A stretch of DNA of 64,000 nucleotides from Petrosia ficiformis. Lineage: Eukaryota; Porifera; Demospongiae; Haplosclerida; Petrosiidae. The notes under the pieces are model-generated. The model had not been told where the DNA came from. It did no database searches and saw only the letters and a program-made list of their open reading frames with translations. The stretch covers positions 5,403,741-5,467,740 of the forward strand of contig OX345645.1 in the NCBI GenBank assembly GCA_947044365.1, given 5' to 3'. Position numbers and translations under genes: made by a program. Each line of letters begins with the position of its first letter. Position 1 is the stretch's first letter. Positions 46,440-57,038 of this stretch are shown here, in pieces.

Positions 46440-46850
46440 AAATATCAGTGATTAGTACATGTACATGTACATGCAATATCAGTGATTAGTACATGTACAT
46501 GTACATACAATATCAGTGATTAATACATGTACATGTACATATACATACAATATCAGTGATTAGTACATGTACATATACATACAATATCAGTGATTAGTAC
46601 ATGTACATGTACATACAATATCAGTGATTAGTACATGTACATGTACATACAATATCAGTGATTAGCACATGTACATGTACATACAATATCAGTGATTGGT
46701 ACATGTACATATACATACAATATCAATGATTAATACATGTCCATGTACATATAATATCAGTGATTGGTACAAGTACATATAATATCAGTGATTAGTACAT
46801 GTCCATGTACGTACAATATCAGTGATTAATACATGTACATGTAAAGTGTG
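46440..46850 (+). repeat. 34-bp minisatellite, copy 2
   Basis: About twelve units of the ACATGTACATGTACATACAA / TATCAGTGATTAGT type; more homogeneous than copy 1. Confidence 0.85.
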
Positions 46851-47214
46851 TAATACAGTATATGTCAATAAAAAGTCACCATATAGTAACAATAATTATC
46901 TTAGTTCTACTGTCAGTATAGTATAGTAATTACTGTGTTACTACTATGGTGTTCAATTGACACGTACAGCAATTTCTGTTAAAACTGCGATTATGAAACT
47001 ACTGAGTAATTACTGTACTCTATGGTGAGATGTTATTGATATACAATACATGTATACTGTACATGTATGATTTTGTGTTCATATCCATTGTTTGGTATTA
47101 TTAGTACCACATGGAAAAAATGACAGGGCTGACCTTACTATAAAATGTATTTCCAACACAAGAATGAATATTCTCTTGTATCTACTACAGGTGTAACAGA
47201 TGTTGTGTCCTGAC

Positions 47215-47470
47215 TGGTCCAGTTGATGTGTGATACACATTATCGTACAATCACTGGTTTAGAATCACTTGTTCAAAAAGAATGGGTAGCAATGGGACAT
47301 CCCTTTACTAGTAGAAGTGGACTAGTAACTGAAGATTCTACAGAAGATGATGAAGGAAAAGTTAGTTACTATACACTTAGTACTGTAGTTATGACTGAAT
47401 TTGCAGTGACCTTTTCTCACATAATAAATGTGCTCAAATACTTACCTTTAATAACTTGCCATTTTTAATG
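47215..47470 (+). pseudogene. Myotubularin-like exon fragment, copy 2
   Basis: An 81-codon frame starting MMCDTHYRTITGLESLVQ and continuing KEWVAMGHPFTSRSGL, then an acidic stretch 'DSTEDDEGK'. It corresponds to the myotubularin segment after the active site. It is longer than copy 1 because it lacks that copy's TAA. Other exons of the gene were not found. Confidence 0.55.
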
Positions 47471-47699
47471 ACCTATAATCCCTATAATTGGTTGGGCAAA
47501 TGCCCCTCCCCTCCTAAATGAAACCCTATGAAACATTTTAGCCAAACTATTTTGTGGGAAAAGGTCAGAATACATGTAGCACTGTCAATTTACAATACAT
47601 ATGTACATGTATTTAAGACTCCTAACATTATCAATTTACAAGTACATACAAGTACATACATGTCCATGTACATGTATTGTCAATTTATGTATAATACAT

Positions 47700-48075
47700 T
47701 GACATGTACATGTACATGTACTTACATGTATGTATGTATGTATGTATGTATGCATGTTGTATGTTTGTATGTATATTTCGTATGTATGTATGTATGTATG
47801 TATGTACAGTAAATAAAATGTCACCATACAGTAACAGTAATTACCTTACTGTCAGTATAGATAGTAATTACTGTGTTACTACTGTTGTGTTCAATTGTTT
47901 TTATGTATGTATGCGTGCATGCATACACATGTACATATATATGTGTGTATGTAACTACATGTGTATGTATAATATATATATGTATGTACATACATGTTTG
48001 TATGTACATACATACGTATATGTATATATGTGCATGAATGTATGCAGCATGTATGTATGTATGTAAGCATGTATG
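47700..48075. repeat. ATGT microsatellites
   Basis: Two TATG/TACA tracts separated by about 110 bp of unique sequence. Confidence 0.8.
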
Positions 48076-48083
48076 TTAGTATT

Positions 48084-48240
48084 AGTGTTGTTTTATATAG
48101 TTTTAACTAAAAGTGTAACTAAATTACAAGTCTACTGGAATAATTATAACTATAACTAAATTGTAATCTGTCCAGCAGTAGGCACTTTTAGTTAGTTACC
48201 TAAAACTAAACCCCACAAGATTTAGTTTTAGTAACCCTAA
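48084..48240. mobile_element. MITE, AGTGTTGTTTTAG family, partial copy 2
   Basis: Begins AGTGTTGTTTTA and has the TTTTAGTTA motifs; the far inverted repeat is lost (ends near GTAACCCTAA). Confidence 0.6.
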
Positions 48241-48716
48241 TATACTTTTAGAACCACAGGATATGAATTTTTGTCACTCAGAGTTCACTGAAACATAGGT
48301 CCTCTTGTGCTTGAAGCTTATCGCTGTCAAATCACAGCTTAAAATGAAGTACAATTGAAGTACATGTAGTGGCTTCGAGCGGACTCTAAGCTTTCTGCCA
48401 TGACTGGCAATTTGTAGCTTCACCCATTTATTTGATCCACGTGATAGAATGTTTTCAAGTGCATCATTCACAAGTTGTTTCCCCCATCATTCACGTATGT
48501 ACATTTATATGTACAGTATATACATAATACACATGTATGTATACACTTTATATGTATGTACATGTACATGTATGCAACTACAGGTATGTATGTATGTATG
48601 TTATGTGCCAATATAAATTTCATAGTCAATAATTACATACATGTAATGCCTAGTGTAAAGTTAGCCTGTTCATATAGGCGTATGAAATGTTTGATTCGGA
48701 CCCTGCCAGCTGAACT

Positions 48717-48830
48717 GCCTTGGTAGCTCAGTTGGTAGAGCATCTGTCCAAGGTACAGAGTGTCGTGGGTTCGAATCCCACCTGAGGCAAATCTCATTTT
48801 CATTTTTCCATTGCCTCAGGTATCTTTCTT

Positions 48831-48861
<31 letters not shown>

Positions 48862-48881
48862 ACATCTCCAATAACATCATG
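48717..48881 (+). mobile_element. tRNA-derived SINE, copy 1 (complete)
   Basis: The head 48717-48788 folds as a full cloverleaf: acceptor GCCTTGG/CTGAGGC with wobble pairs, D arm GCTC/GAGC, anticodon stem TCTGT/ACAGA, T arm GTGGG-TTCGAAT-CCCAC, so the RNA polymerase III A and B boxes are present. A 60-base body, a CTTT-rich tract and the end 'ACATCTCCAATAACATCATG' follow. The anticodon loop CCAAGGT has C in place of U33, and the short variable loop does not suit its AAG (Leu) anticodon, so it is a SINE head and not a working tRNA. Confidence 0.82.
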
Positions 48882-49392
48882 CATATATGTAATGGATATC
48901 TCCCTGTCTGGAGGTAGGTTATGGGCATACAACTCCACGGTTACTATGGTGATCAGTGATCACCCATGCAACATGGTATAAGTGCCGATAACCGATCCAA
49001 TAATTTCACACTTCCAACATATAGTAATAAAGTAACTGAACTACAAGTAGCTTTGTGTATAATATATTACATGTACACTGATATTAAATTATTATTACTT
49101 ATTTTGAATACATGTACTTACCACCTACATGTACTAGTTTAAGATTAGTTTTTTTGAATACTGTATCAACATGGTAAGTGCAATGGGCTTTAATAAGAGA
49201 ATTTAACAAGTGTACAATGAACATGTGTATGGAATTGATATTGCTCATGTGCAACTGATCCACTAAAGTAACCATAATATTATTTATCAGCTGATCCCAT
49301 TATCGGTGCAGTAATAGAAGTATGTGTATGTAGTATTAATACATGTATGTAGTATATGTATATAATTACTTACATGTACATACATGTATGTA

Positions 49393-49515
49393 TATTGGAT
49401 TTTATTCTACAGTGATTCTGGATGAGAAGAGAAAAGACAATACAGACGATGATTAAAACAGTGATATCTCTTCTGATACAGGTGTTGGAACCAAGTGTAT
49501 TTAGTTTCTTATCTA
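49393..49515 (+). repeat. Hammerhead-repeat family, partial copy 3
   Basis: Matches 20400-20530 ('AGAAAAGACAATA', 'GATATCTCTTCTGATA-AGGTGTT'). The ribozyme part is absent. Confidence 0.6.
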
Positions 49516-49637
49516 ATGGTAATAATATGATACATGTAGACAAGAATGGACATAGAAATGTTACAATGCTGTGAGAGGAGGGGTGAGAGGCAGCCATACA
49601 ATGTGTGATCAAAGCTTGACATACATACATACATATT

Positions 49638-49917
49638 AGTGTTATTTTAGTGTGACTGTAGCAACCACTTTTATTTATAGTTAGTATGCCTGGTTTATCA
49701 AACTTTTAGTTTAGTTATAGTTTAACTAAAACAATATTAGGCTTACTAAAAGGGTTTTAGTTTTAGTTACCTAACTAAAAATGGACAATTTTCATTTTAG
49801 TTAGTTATAGTTATTGCAGTAGACTTGTAATTTAGTTATAGCTTAATTATAACTAAAATTCACAATGCCTTACTAAAAGGGGTTTTAGTTATAGTTGTAG
49901 TTAACTAAAACAACACT
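49638..49917. mobile_element. MITE, AGTGTTGTTTTAG family, copy 3
   Basis: AGTGTTATTTTAGT at the left, ACTAAAACAACACT at the right; aligns along its length to 4276-4547. Confidence 0.75.
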
Positions 49918-49962
49918 AACAGTACATAAAGTACGAACATACATCCATATATATAATACATA

Positions 49963-50121
49963 CATGATGTTATCCGAGATGTAAAAAAGAAAGAAAGAAA
50001 GAAAGAAAGACAGACACCTGAGGCAATGGAAAAGTGAAAAATGAGAGTTGCCTCAGGTGGGATTCGAACTCATGACACTCTGTACTCCAGACAGATGCTC
50101 TACCAACTGAGCTACCAAGGC
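49963..50121 (-). mobile_element. tRNA-derived SINE, copy 2 (complete)
   Basis: Same structure as 48717-48881 on the other strand. The anticodon loop is CTGGAGT (anticodon GGA) with a normal T33. T loop TTCGAAT. The tail is a pure CTTT run followed by 'ACATCTCGGATAACATCATG'. Confidence 0.82.
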
Positions 50122-50154
50122 AGCTCAGCTGGCATTAACAGATACTATAGTTAT

Positions 50155-51435
50155 ATATATACATAGTCTTAAATACACACGTATGTACGTAGATACGGAT
50201 ATACACACACAATCACAATCATACATACATACATACAAACATCTACATACATGCATACATGCATACATGCATACGTGTCCATACATGCATACATGCATAC
50301 ATGTACATACATACATACATACATGCAAACATACATACACACATAGTTGCATACATACATACATACATATGTACATAGTTTATACATGAATAAATACGTA
50401 CATACATACATATATACATACATGTACATACATGCATACATACATACACACATAGTTGCATGCAATCATACATACATACATGTAAATACATGCATGCATA
50501 CATACACATGTACACTCATAGTCGCATACAGTGTACATATTCATATACACACATAGACTCATATTCGCACACATACAAACATACATTCATACATGTACAT
50601 ACATACATACATACATACATACATACATACATACATACATACATACATACACACATACATACATATATCTATAGAATACATACATACATACAGATGAACA
50701 TACATGTATGTACATACATACGTATATACATGTACATACACGCATAAACGAATAATACATACATACAACATACATACATAGATACACATATAGCTGCATA
50801 CAAACATACATATATACATGTAAATACATGCATGCATACGTACACATGTACACTCATAGTCGCATACAGTGTACACATTTACATACACACATAGATTCAT
50901 ATTCGCAAACATACAAACATACATACATACATGTACATACATACATGTATACATACATACATACATACACACATACATACATATATCTATAGAATACATA
51001 CATACATACAGATGAACATACATGTATGTACATACATACGTATATACATGTACATACACGCATAAACGAATAATACATACATACAACATACATACATACA
51101 TACATACACACATACATGTACATACATATATCTATAGAATACATACATACATACAGATGAACATACATGTATGTACATACATACGTATATACATGTACAT
51201 ACACGCATAAACGAATAATACATACATACAACATACATACATACATACATGGACACATACGTACATTTCCTACACACATAGTCGCATACATACATACATG
51301 CATACATGTACATATGCACATAGTCGCATACATACATACATGTACATACATACATACATACATGCACACATACTCGCATACAAACATACATACATACACA
51401 TGTACAAACATACATGTACGTGCTTACATACAAAC
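50155..51435. repeat. 1.3-kb ACAT array with higher-order copies
   Basis: A marker block beginning GATGAACATACATGTATG recurs at about 50693, 51011 and 51156 (spacings of about 318 and 145). All ORFs are repeat artefacts. Confidence 0.9.
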
Positions 51436-51439
51436 ATAT

Positions 51440-52156
51440 CAGAGAGTACGGTAGTACTCTCTATGTAGGGATGGCACGGAAAAAAAATGGCCGCCCATAC
51501 AATTTCAATTGCAAGTGATGAGCTGAAATCTCTGGTAATATATACAGATATGTTTTAATACACACATACCTATTCATATCTAGTGTTTTTATGACTACCA
51601 ACACCCTCTAGATTACCAAAGATTGTCTTTAAGGTAGAGAACCGGCGAATAGCAAAACTGGCAAAATCTTCATATTATTATTATTATTATTATGTTTCAG
51701 ACAAATCATTTTTTTGTTTGTTGAAATATCACAATGATTCTAGCACCATTCCAGTCGCATTTATAGTAAAATTCTGGTCTACAAGTATCGAGATGATATC
51801 TACAGATACTATGAAAGAAGACAGTCTCAACGACCACAAAGAATTGATCTCGAATTGGACGCCATTTTGGTAGGTGTGCCCATTAATCAAGTCATTTGTA
51901 TACTCAGAACATGGAAGCTGAAAAGGAGAAAGTGATTGTTGCAGTCATAAGCATATATAGTAATAAAATGTGTGAGCAAATAATAATGAATATAATTATT
52001 AAGCTATTATAGAGTAATATTATATCATAACATTGGAATGCCATGTGATTGATATAGTGACTGACACTACTTCTTGTATGACTGCAGATAGTGCTGTAAG
52101 TGAAATAGTAGGCATCATCTGTAAGTGAAAAAGAATGATAAACAATTCATAAATAA

Positions 52157-52192
<36 letters not shown>

Positions 52193-52325
52193 TATATACA
52201 AAAGACTGACCTTCATTGATTAACAAACTTTAATGCATTTATGATTATATGATACATAACCTACACCAGTATTTCTGCAATGTGCAAAATATATTTATAC
52301 TATTCAAGAAAAAAAAACAATGAAA
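51440..52325 (+). repeat. Long inverted repeat, left arm
   Basis: Matches the reverse complement of 58410-59536. It begins with a hairpin (AGAGAGTAC GGTA GTACTCTCT) and 'TATGTAGGGATGGCACGG', contains the 'GATGATATC-ACAGATACTATG' and 'ATTGGACGCCATTTT' blocks, and continues in both arms into the foldback MITE. Confidence 0.8.
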
Positions 52326-52625
52326 ACAAGAATAATAAAAAACATTTTCAATAAAAATGAAAGAAGATGTAGGGATGTCAAAACCCAAAAAGCATGCGAA
52401 CAAGGTTAGATGGGACCCAAAATTAAACAAACCACTTCCATATAACCCTACATAAGTACTTACACCACTATAAAGCAAAATACAAAGAGCTGTACTTATG
52501 TAGGGTTATATGGAAGTGGTTTGTTTAATTTTGGGTCCCATCTAACCTTGTTCGCATGCTTTTTGGGTTTTGACATCCCTACATCTTCTTTCATTTTTAT
52601 TGAAAATGTTTTTTATTATTCTTGT
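52326..52625. mobile_element. Foldback MITE copy 2 (complete palindrome)
   Basis: Arms 52326-52459 and 52492-52625 are reverse complements over 134 bp with no mismatch that I could find. The loop is 32 bases. Ends ACAAGAATAAT / ATTATTCTTGT. Confidence 0.93.
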
Positions 52626-52734
52626 ATATACTTAATTATAACTTTCTAAGCAAATGAGGCAGCCTCATGACTGTGTCACTCCAGCTCAGTGATATAAACC
52701 TGATATAGCACTAGAGCTGTGACAAAAGTACTTG

Positions 52735-52740
52735 TATATA

Positions 52741-52792
<52 letters not shown>
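52735..52792. repeat. AT dinucleotide microsatellite
   Basis: About 50 bases of nearly pure TA; another shorter run lies at 52160-52190. Confidence 0.9.
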
Positions 52793-53199
52793 TTATATTA
52801 ACATCACTTATGAAATTAGTTTCCAGCTATTGTTACAGCTCGAGTGCATACACAAATGGGGAATGGCAATTGCTTCAGTGTATGTTAATTTCCAAATAAA
52901 GCAATAATTATTGTGCTCTTATTGTAGTACATTCTATTCACATAAAATTATATAAACAATTATATACAGAAACATACCAAATCAGTTTGCTCACTATCTT
53001 CTCAAATAGCATCAGACTCTTTATAAGCCTGAGGTAAAGCATATATTTGTGGTTCAATTCTTAGAGGAGTGGCTGGTGAAAGAATGCAATTTAAATGTTG
53101 AACTATTGACTTCCTGCAGCATTACAATGTTGTGATGGCTTGTCATCCAATCAGTTATATAATTATTGATTCATAATTTTACAATTCTTTTATTAGTTA

Positions 53200-53560
53200 T
53201 TAGTTATTAGTGTGTACTCCAGGGTCTGTAGTGATGGTGTAGGGAGTACTTCTTATTAAAATAGATTCTCTGATTTTTCTTCTTCTCCAGTTTTTTTCAA
53301 CTGCTAAAACCTCACACTTGTCCCATAGAATACTGTGACCTGTAGAATGAACATGTACTGATATAGCATTGTCATGATCTGCGATATTAATTGCTCTCTT
53401 ATGTTCACTCATCCTGATCTTGAAAGTCCTTCCGGTTTCACTTATATAAGTTCCACCACACTCACAATGAATGGCATAAATGACCCCCGTCTTCATCTGT
53501 TATATCTCAAAATATTTTCCGTTATCTGAATCTTTTTTTCTCACATCTTGTAACAAAATA
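53200..53560 (-). pseudogene. Penelope-like element relic (GIY-YIG endonuclease domain)
   Basis: 98 codons with 'GVIYAIHCECGGTYISETGR' and 'SEHKRAI': the GIY...YIG-ETGR signature and Cys pair of the C-terminal endonuclease of Penelope-like retroelements (the I in YIS departs from the usual G). The frame extends leftward to a normal-looking end 'PGVHTNN'. Upstream a stop separates it from a little more related sequence, and no reverse transcriptase was found, so it is a 5'-truncated copy. Confidence 0.78.
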
Positions 53561-53599
53561 TCCTTATCATCAGAAGCTATTATGTTTTTTCACGAACAA

Positions 53600-53750
53600 A
53601 CTCTGTAGGACATCAGGAGAGGGAGAAGGGGGAGAAGGAGGAAGAGAAGGAGAGTGAGGAGAAGGAGGAAGAGGAGGAGAAGTAGGGGAGGAGAAGGAGA
53701 GGGAGGGGGAGGAGAAGAAGAGGGAAGAGAATGAGAAGGAGGAGGAGATA
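53600..53750. repeat. GA-rich purine tract
   Basis: About 150 bases of GGAGAA/GAGGAG on the + strand, nearly no pyrimidine. Confidence 0.9.
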
Positions 53751-53779
53751 TGTTTGATCATAATTAGTTTAATCAAACA

Positions 53780-54790
53780 TTTTATTCTTCAATACTCATG
53801 TAGTTTGTATGCAAAGCTGTATATATCAGATAGATACAAACACATATTAACTGTAGCAGACACAGATTCTTTTCCACTTTCACCATCGAATATTAGCACA
53901 TATATATTCACTAGTATGACTAAATATAGCAATACATGTGTATATACCATCATCATCAACATTGGATATAGCATATATTGATATGAATATACTATTAGTC
54001 CTCAATGTTGCTCCAGGTGTCCCTGTAATAGGACTCCATATTATATTAGATGTGAGATCTTCTGGTTTATTATTTACTGTAGCTACTATTATTACAGTTC
54101 AGTTAAACTTAAAGTAACTTTAACTGAACTGTAATAAATATACGAAATTATAATATAAATAATTATATAGATAGATAGATAGGTAGATATATAGACTGAT
54201 AGATAGATATAGATCTATAGAATCATAGAAAGATAGAACATAGAAGCTGGGTAGAAATAAAAGGATGAATACATGTGCACAGATACACATACTAGTAACT
54301 GTTAAGAACAATCTGATCTGATTCAATTAAGTGTCAATGATTATTATATAATCATATATAATTATATATATATATCAGGAGTTACCGCTCTCCATCATGG
54401 ACTCCTGTTATGTATAATATATAGTGTTAGCTATTATAAATACAGGATGAGCTCATAGATACCACCCAAAAGATTCATAGTGAATCTATTGTTAGTGATG
54501 AGCTTGATACCACTGATCAAATCCCTTTGAATCCTCCATGAAATTATGAAATTGAAACATCAGTTCATCTCCACATCATCATAATAAAATTAATTTTTTT
54601 AACTTTTGTATTCTGTATAATGTATTCTGGTAGCAGTTTTTAATCAGTTATTGAAATAACAAACATATTGCATATTAAGTTGTGTGTTTATTTATAAAAT
54701 ACAAATTATAAATGATGAATTGACATGTACCTGTACAACACAACTATTAACTAATTAATAAAAATGTAGACAATAATAAATGTTTCCTTC
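53780..54790. other. Intergenic sequence
   Basis: AT-rich. A 24-base inverted pair TTACTGTAGC / TTACAGTTCAG near 54065-54130 is weak. No exon recognised; this is the 3' flank of the Ig membrane protein gene. Confidence 0.35.
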
Positions 54791-55202
54791 TTAAGTAAGT
54801 AATGGTCTTTGATCGTCATTATTACCAAATTGAATATATTCAGGAGGTGGTATGGTCTCCTCATTTGTAGGTACATTAATTGGAACACCAGCAGTTCCCT
54901 CTTCAACTTTTACCGATCTGTCTCTTCCAGTAACTGCTTGATCATAAGATGGAGGCATGTTTGGATTAAACCTACGACCAGTAGCCCCAAGCAAAAGGTC
55001 TTCTGGTGTTATAACAATGGTAGTAGTACCACTAACTGAAGGGGCAGATGGATTGGGTGTCGGCCTTACAGGACAGGTCCTCTGACCTTGTTGATTTAGA
55101 CTAGCTGTAGGTACAATATATATTCGTTCCCTACCATCTTGTCCTCGGGCTACAATCCTAGTTAAACCACATCCACCAGCAGGTCTTAACTGAGCATATG
55201 CT
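54791..55202 (-). CDS. Cytoplasmic tail exon with two PPxY motifs
   Basis: About 137 residues after acceptor TTCTATATAG: a Pro/Ser/Thr-rich linker, MPPSYDQAVTG, then PPPEYIQF and the C-terminus DDQRPLLT. Low complexity but open, and no membrane segment. Confidence 0.7.
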
Positions 55203-57007
55203 CTATATAGAATGTGAATATATATTAAGATTCAATTCATTTAGTAACATATTTTATTACCGTGGTCTGATAGAAGCATTTCTTTGTATTAGTGGCTGAC
55301 GTTGTTGTTCTCTTCTCTACACACAAATATAATTATTAATAAACACATCCACTAATGGATGCATATCATTATTAGTAAAGACAAGTATTTATTTTAAGAA
55401 TGTGCAATAACTGAAACTAATTTAAGATATACTATTAAACAAAATGATATCAATATGGTGAAAAAGCAATATTATATCATTCCCACATATCCCAATGATG
55501 TTGTATTACACTACATTACACTGTATGACACTACATTAAACATATGACACTACATTAAACATATGACACTACATTACACTATATAACACTTCATTATACT
55601 TTATAACATATTACACTGTATGACACTACGTATGACACTATATATTATGATTACATTGTATGACACTATAATCAGACTAGGTAATAGGTAATAGTAATGT
55701 TAATAGTAAAGAATACATGTTTCAAGGTAATAGTAATAGAAATAGGTAATTAAAAAACTGAGGTAATAGTATTAGTAATATTAATATATAATCTCAATGT
55801 GGAGGTAATAGTAGTAGTAATTGTAATTGACATCACATAATATGTTCATTTATAATAGCTGTAGGGCCAGTAGAGACGTTTTAGTATTGGAGGGAACTTT
55901 TTTTGGACTAGAAATGTCTAGACTTACTATTCTGTATTTGAGAAACTTATGAACATTAAATGCAATGTTCATTTAGTTTAAAACATGAAAGAATTTCAAA
56001 GAAACCAAAATACTATAGTAATTCATTAATAGTGATAGTAATAATTATATTAAATTGAATTAAGAGGTATAGTAATAATATTATACTGATTACATTATAA
56101 TTTAATTAACAATATTTCTTAATACATTCCACTATATTATATTATAATGCATTATACTATATTTTTTTTCTCTACAAGTGTTTTGACCAAATGTGGCTTA
56201 AAAAAGAAGCTAGAATTTGCACAATTTGCTAATATTAACCAGTTCCTCGGGACGGACAGCTTTACACCAAATGATGTGACTGAGGGTAGAGCTGAGTACA
56301 CTCCCAGGCGAAAAAAAGCCTGACCCTAGTGGAGCTTGAACCTGTAACTTAGGCCAGCACTTTAACCAGCAGGCCACTAGAACACTATTACACTATATTA
56401 TACTATAATTATTATACTACATTATAGTATACTAGACTGTAATTATATTACACTATAATTATTACACATTATTACACTTTACTACATTATATTACACTAT
56501 ATTAGACTACACTATAATACACTATAATTATTATACTACATTATATTACACTATATTATACTATAATGATTATATTATAGTACACTATAATTATTACACT
56601 ATAATTCATATTACACTGTATTACACTATAATGACTACACTATATTACACTGTATTACACTATAATGACTACACTATATTGCACTGTATAATGATTACAT
56701 ATCGGGTATAATACTTACCTGTTGGTAATAATGTATTCGCCAAAACAACAAACAACATTTCAATGTCAATGCAACCACAACAAGAGGAATTATAATATAT
56801 AAATAAGTGTCTAGAGAGAGAGAGAGACAGAGAGACAGAGAGACAGAGAGACAGAGACAGAGAGAGAGACAGAGAGAGAGGAAGAGAGTGATACATAGAA
56901 ATTGAATATATTCAAGGAATAAGGCTTATGTATTAACTGTATCTAAATCTTGTAACTATAATTAACCCAATCAGATCATAATGTTTATGTCATCAGCAAT
57001 TCCATGC

Positions 57008-57038
<31 letters not shown>

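Larger units (their letters stand above)
46017..47590 (+). repeat. Segmental duplication, copy 2
   Basis: Collinear with 17139-18690, same orientation, including minisatellite and myotubularin-like exon. Confidence 0.8.

Noticed and set aside
48717..48788. tRNA gene (cloverleaf with AAG anticodon)
   Set aside because: U33 is replaced by C, the variable loop does not suit tRNA-Leu, and the head is followed by the same body and CTTT tail as other copies. It is a SINE head.
53000..53200. Hammerhead-like ACTGATTGGATGAC downstream of the Penelope relic
   Set aside because: The core does not match (CTGATTG instead of CTGATGA, no GAAA at the right spacing).
53570..53776. Ser/Pro-rich 68-codon ORF
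   Set aside because: Translation of a GA-rich purine tract.
54060..54135. Short inverted repeat as a terminator-like hairpin
   Set aside because: AT-rich chance complementarity in a eukaryotic intergenic region; nothing supports a role.
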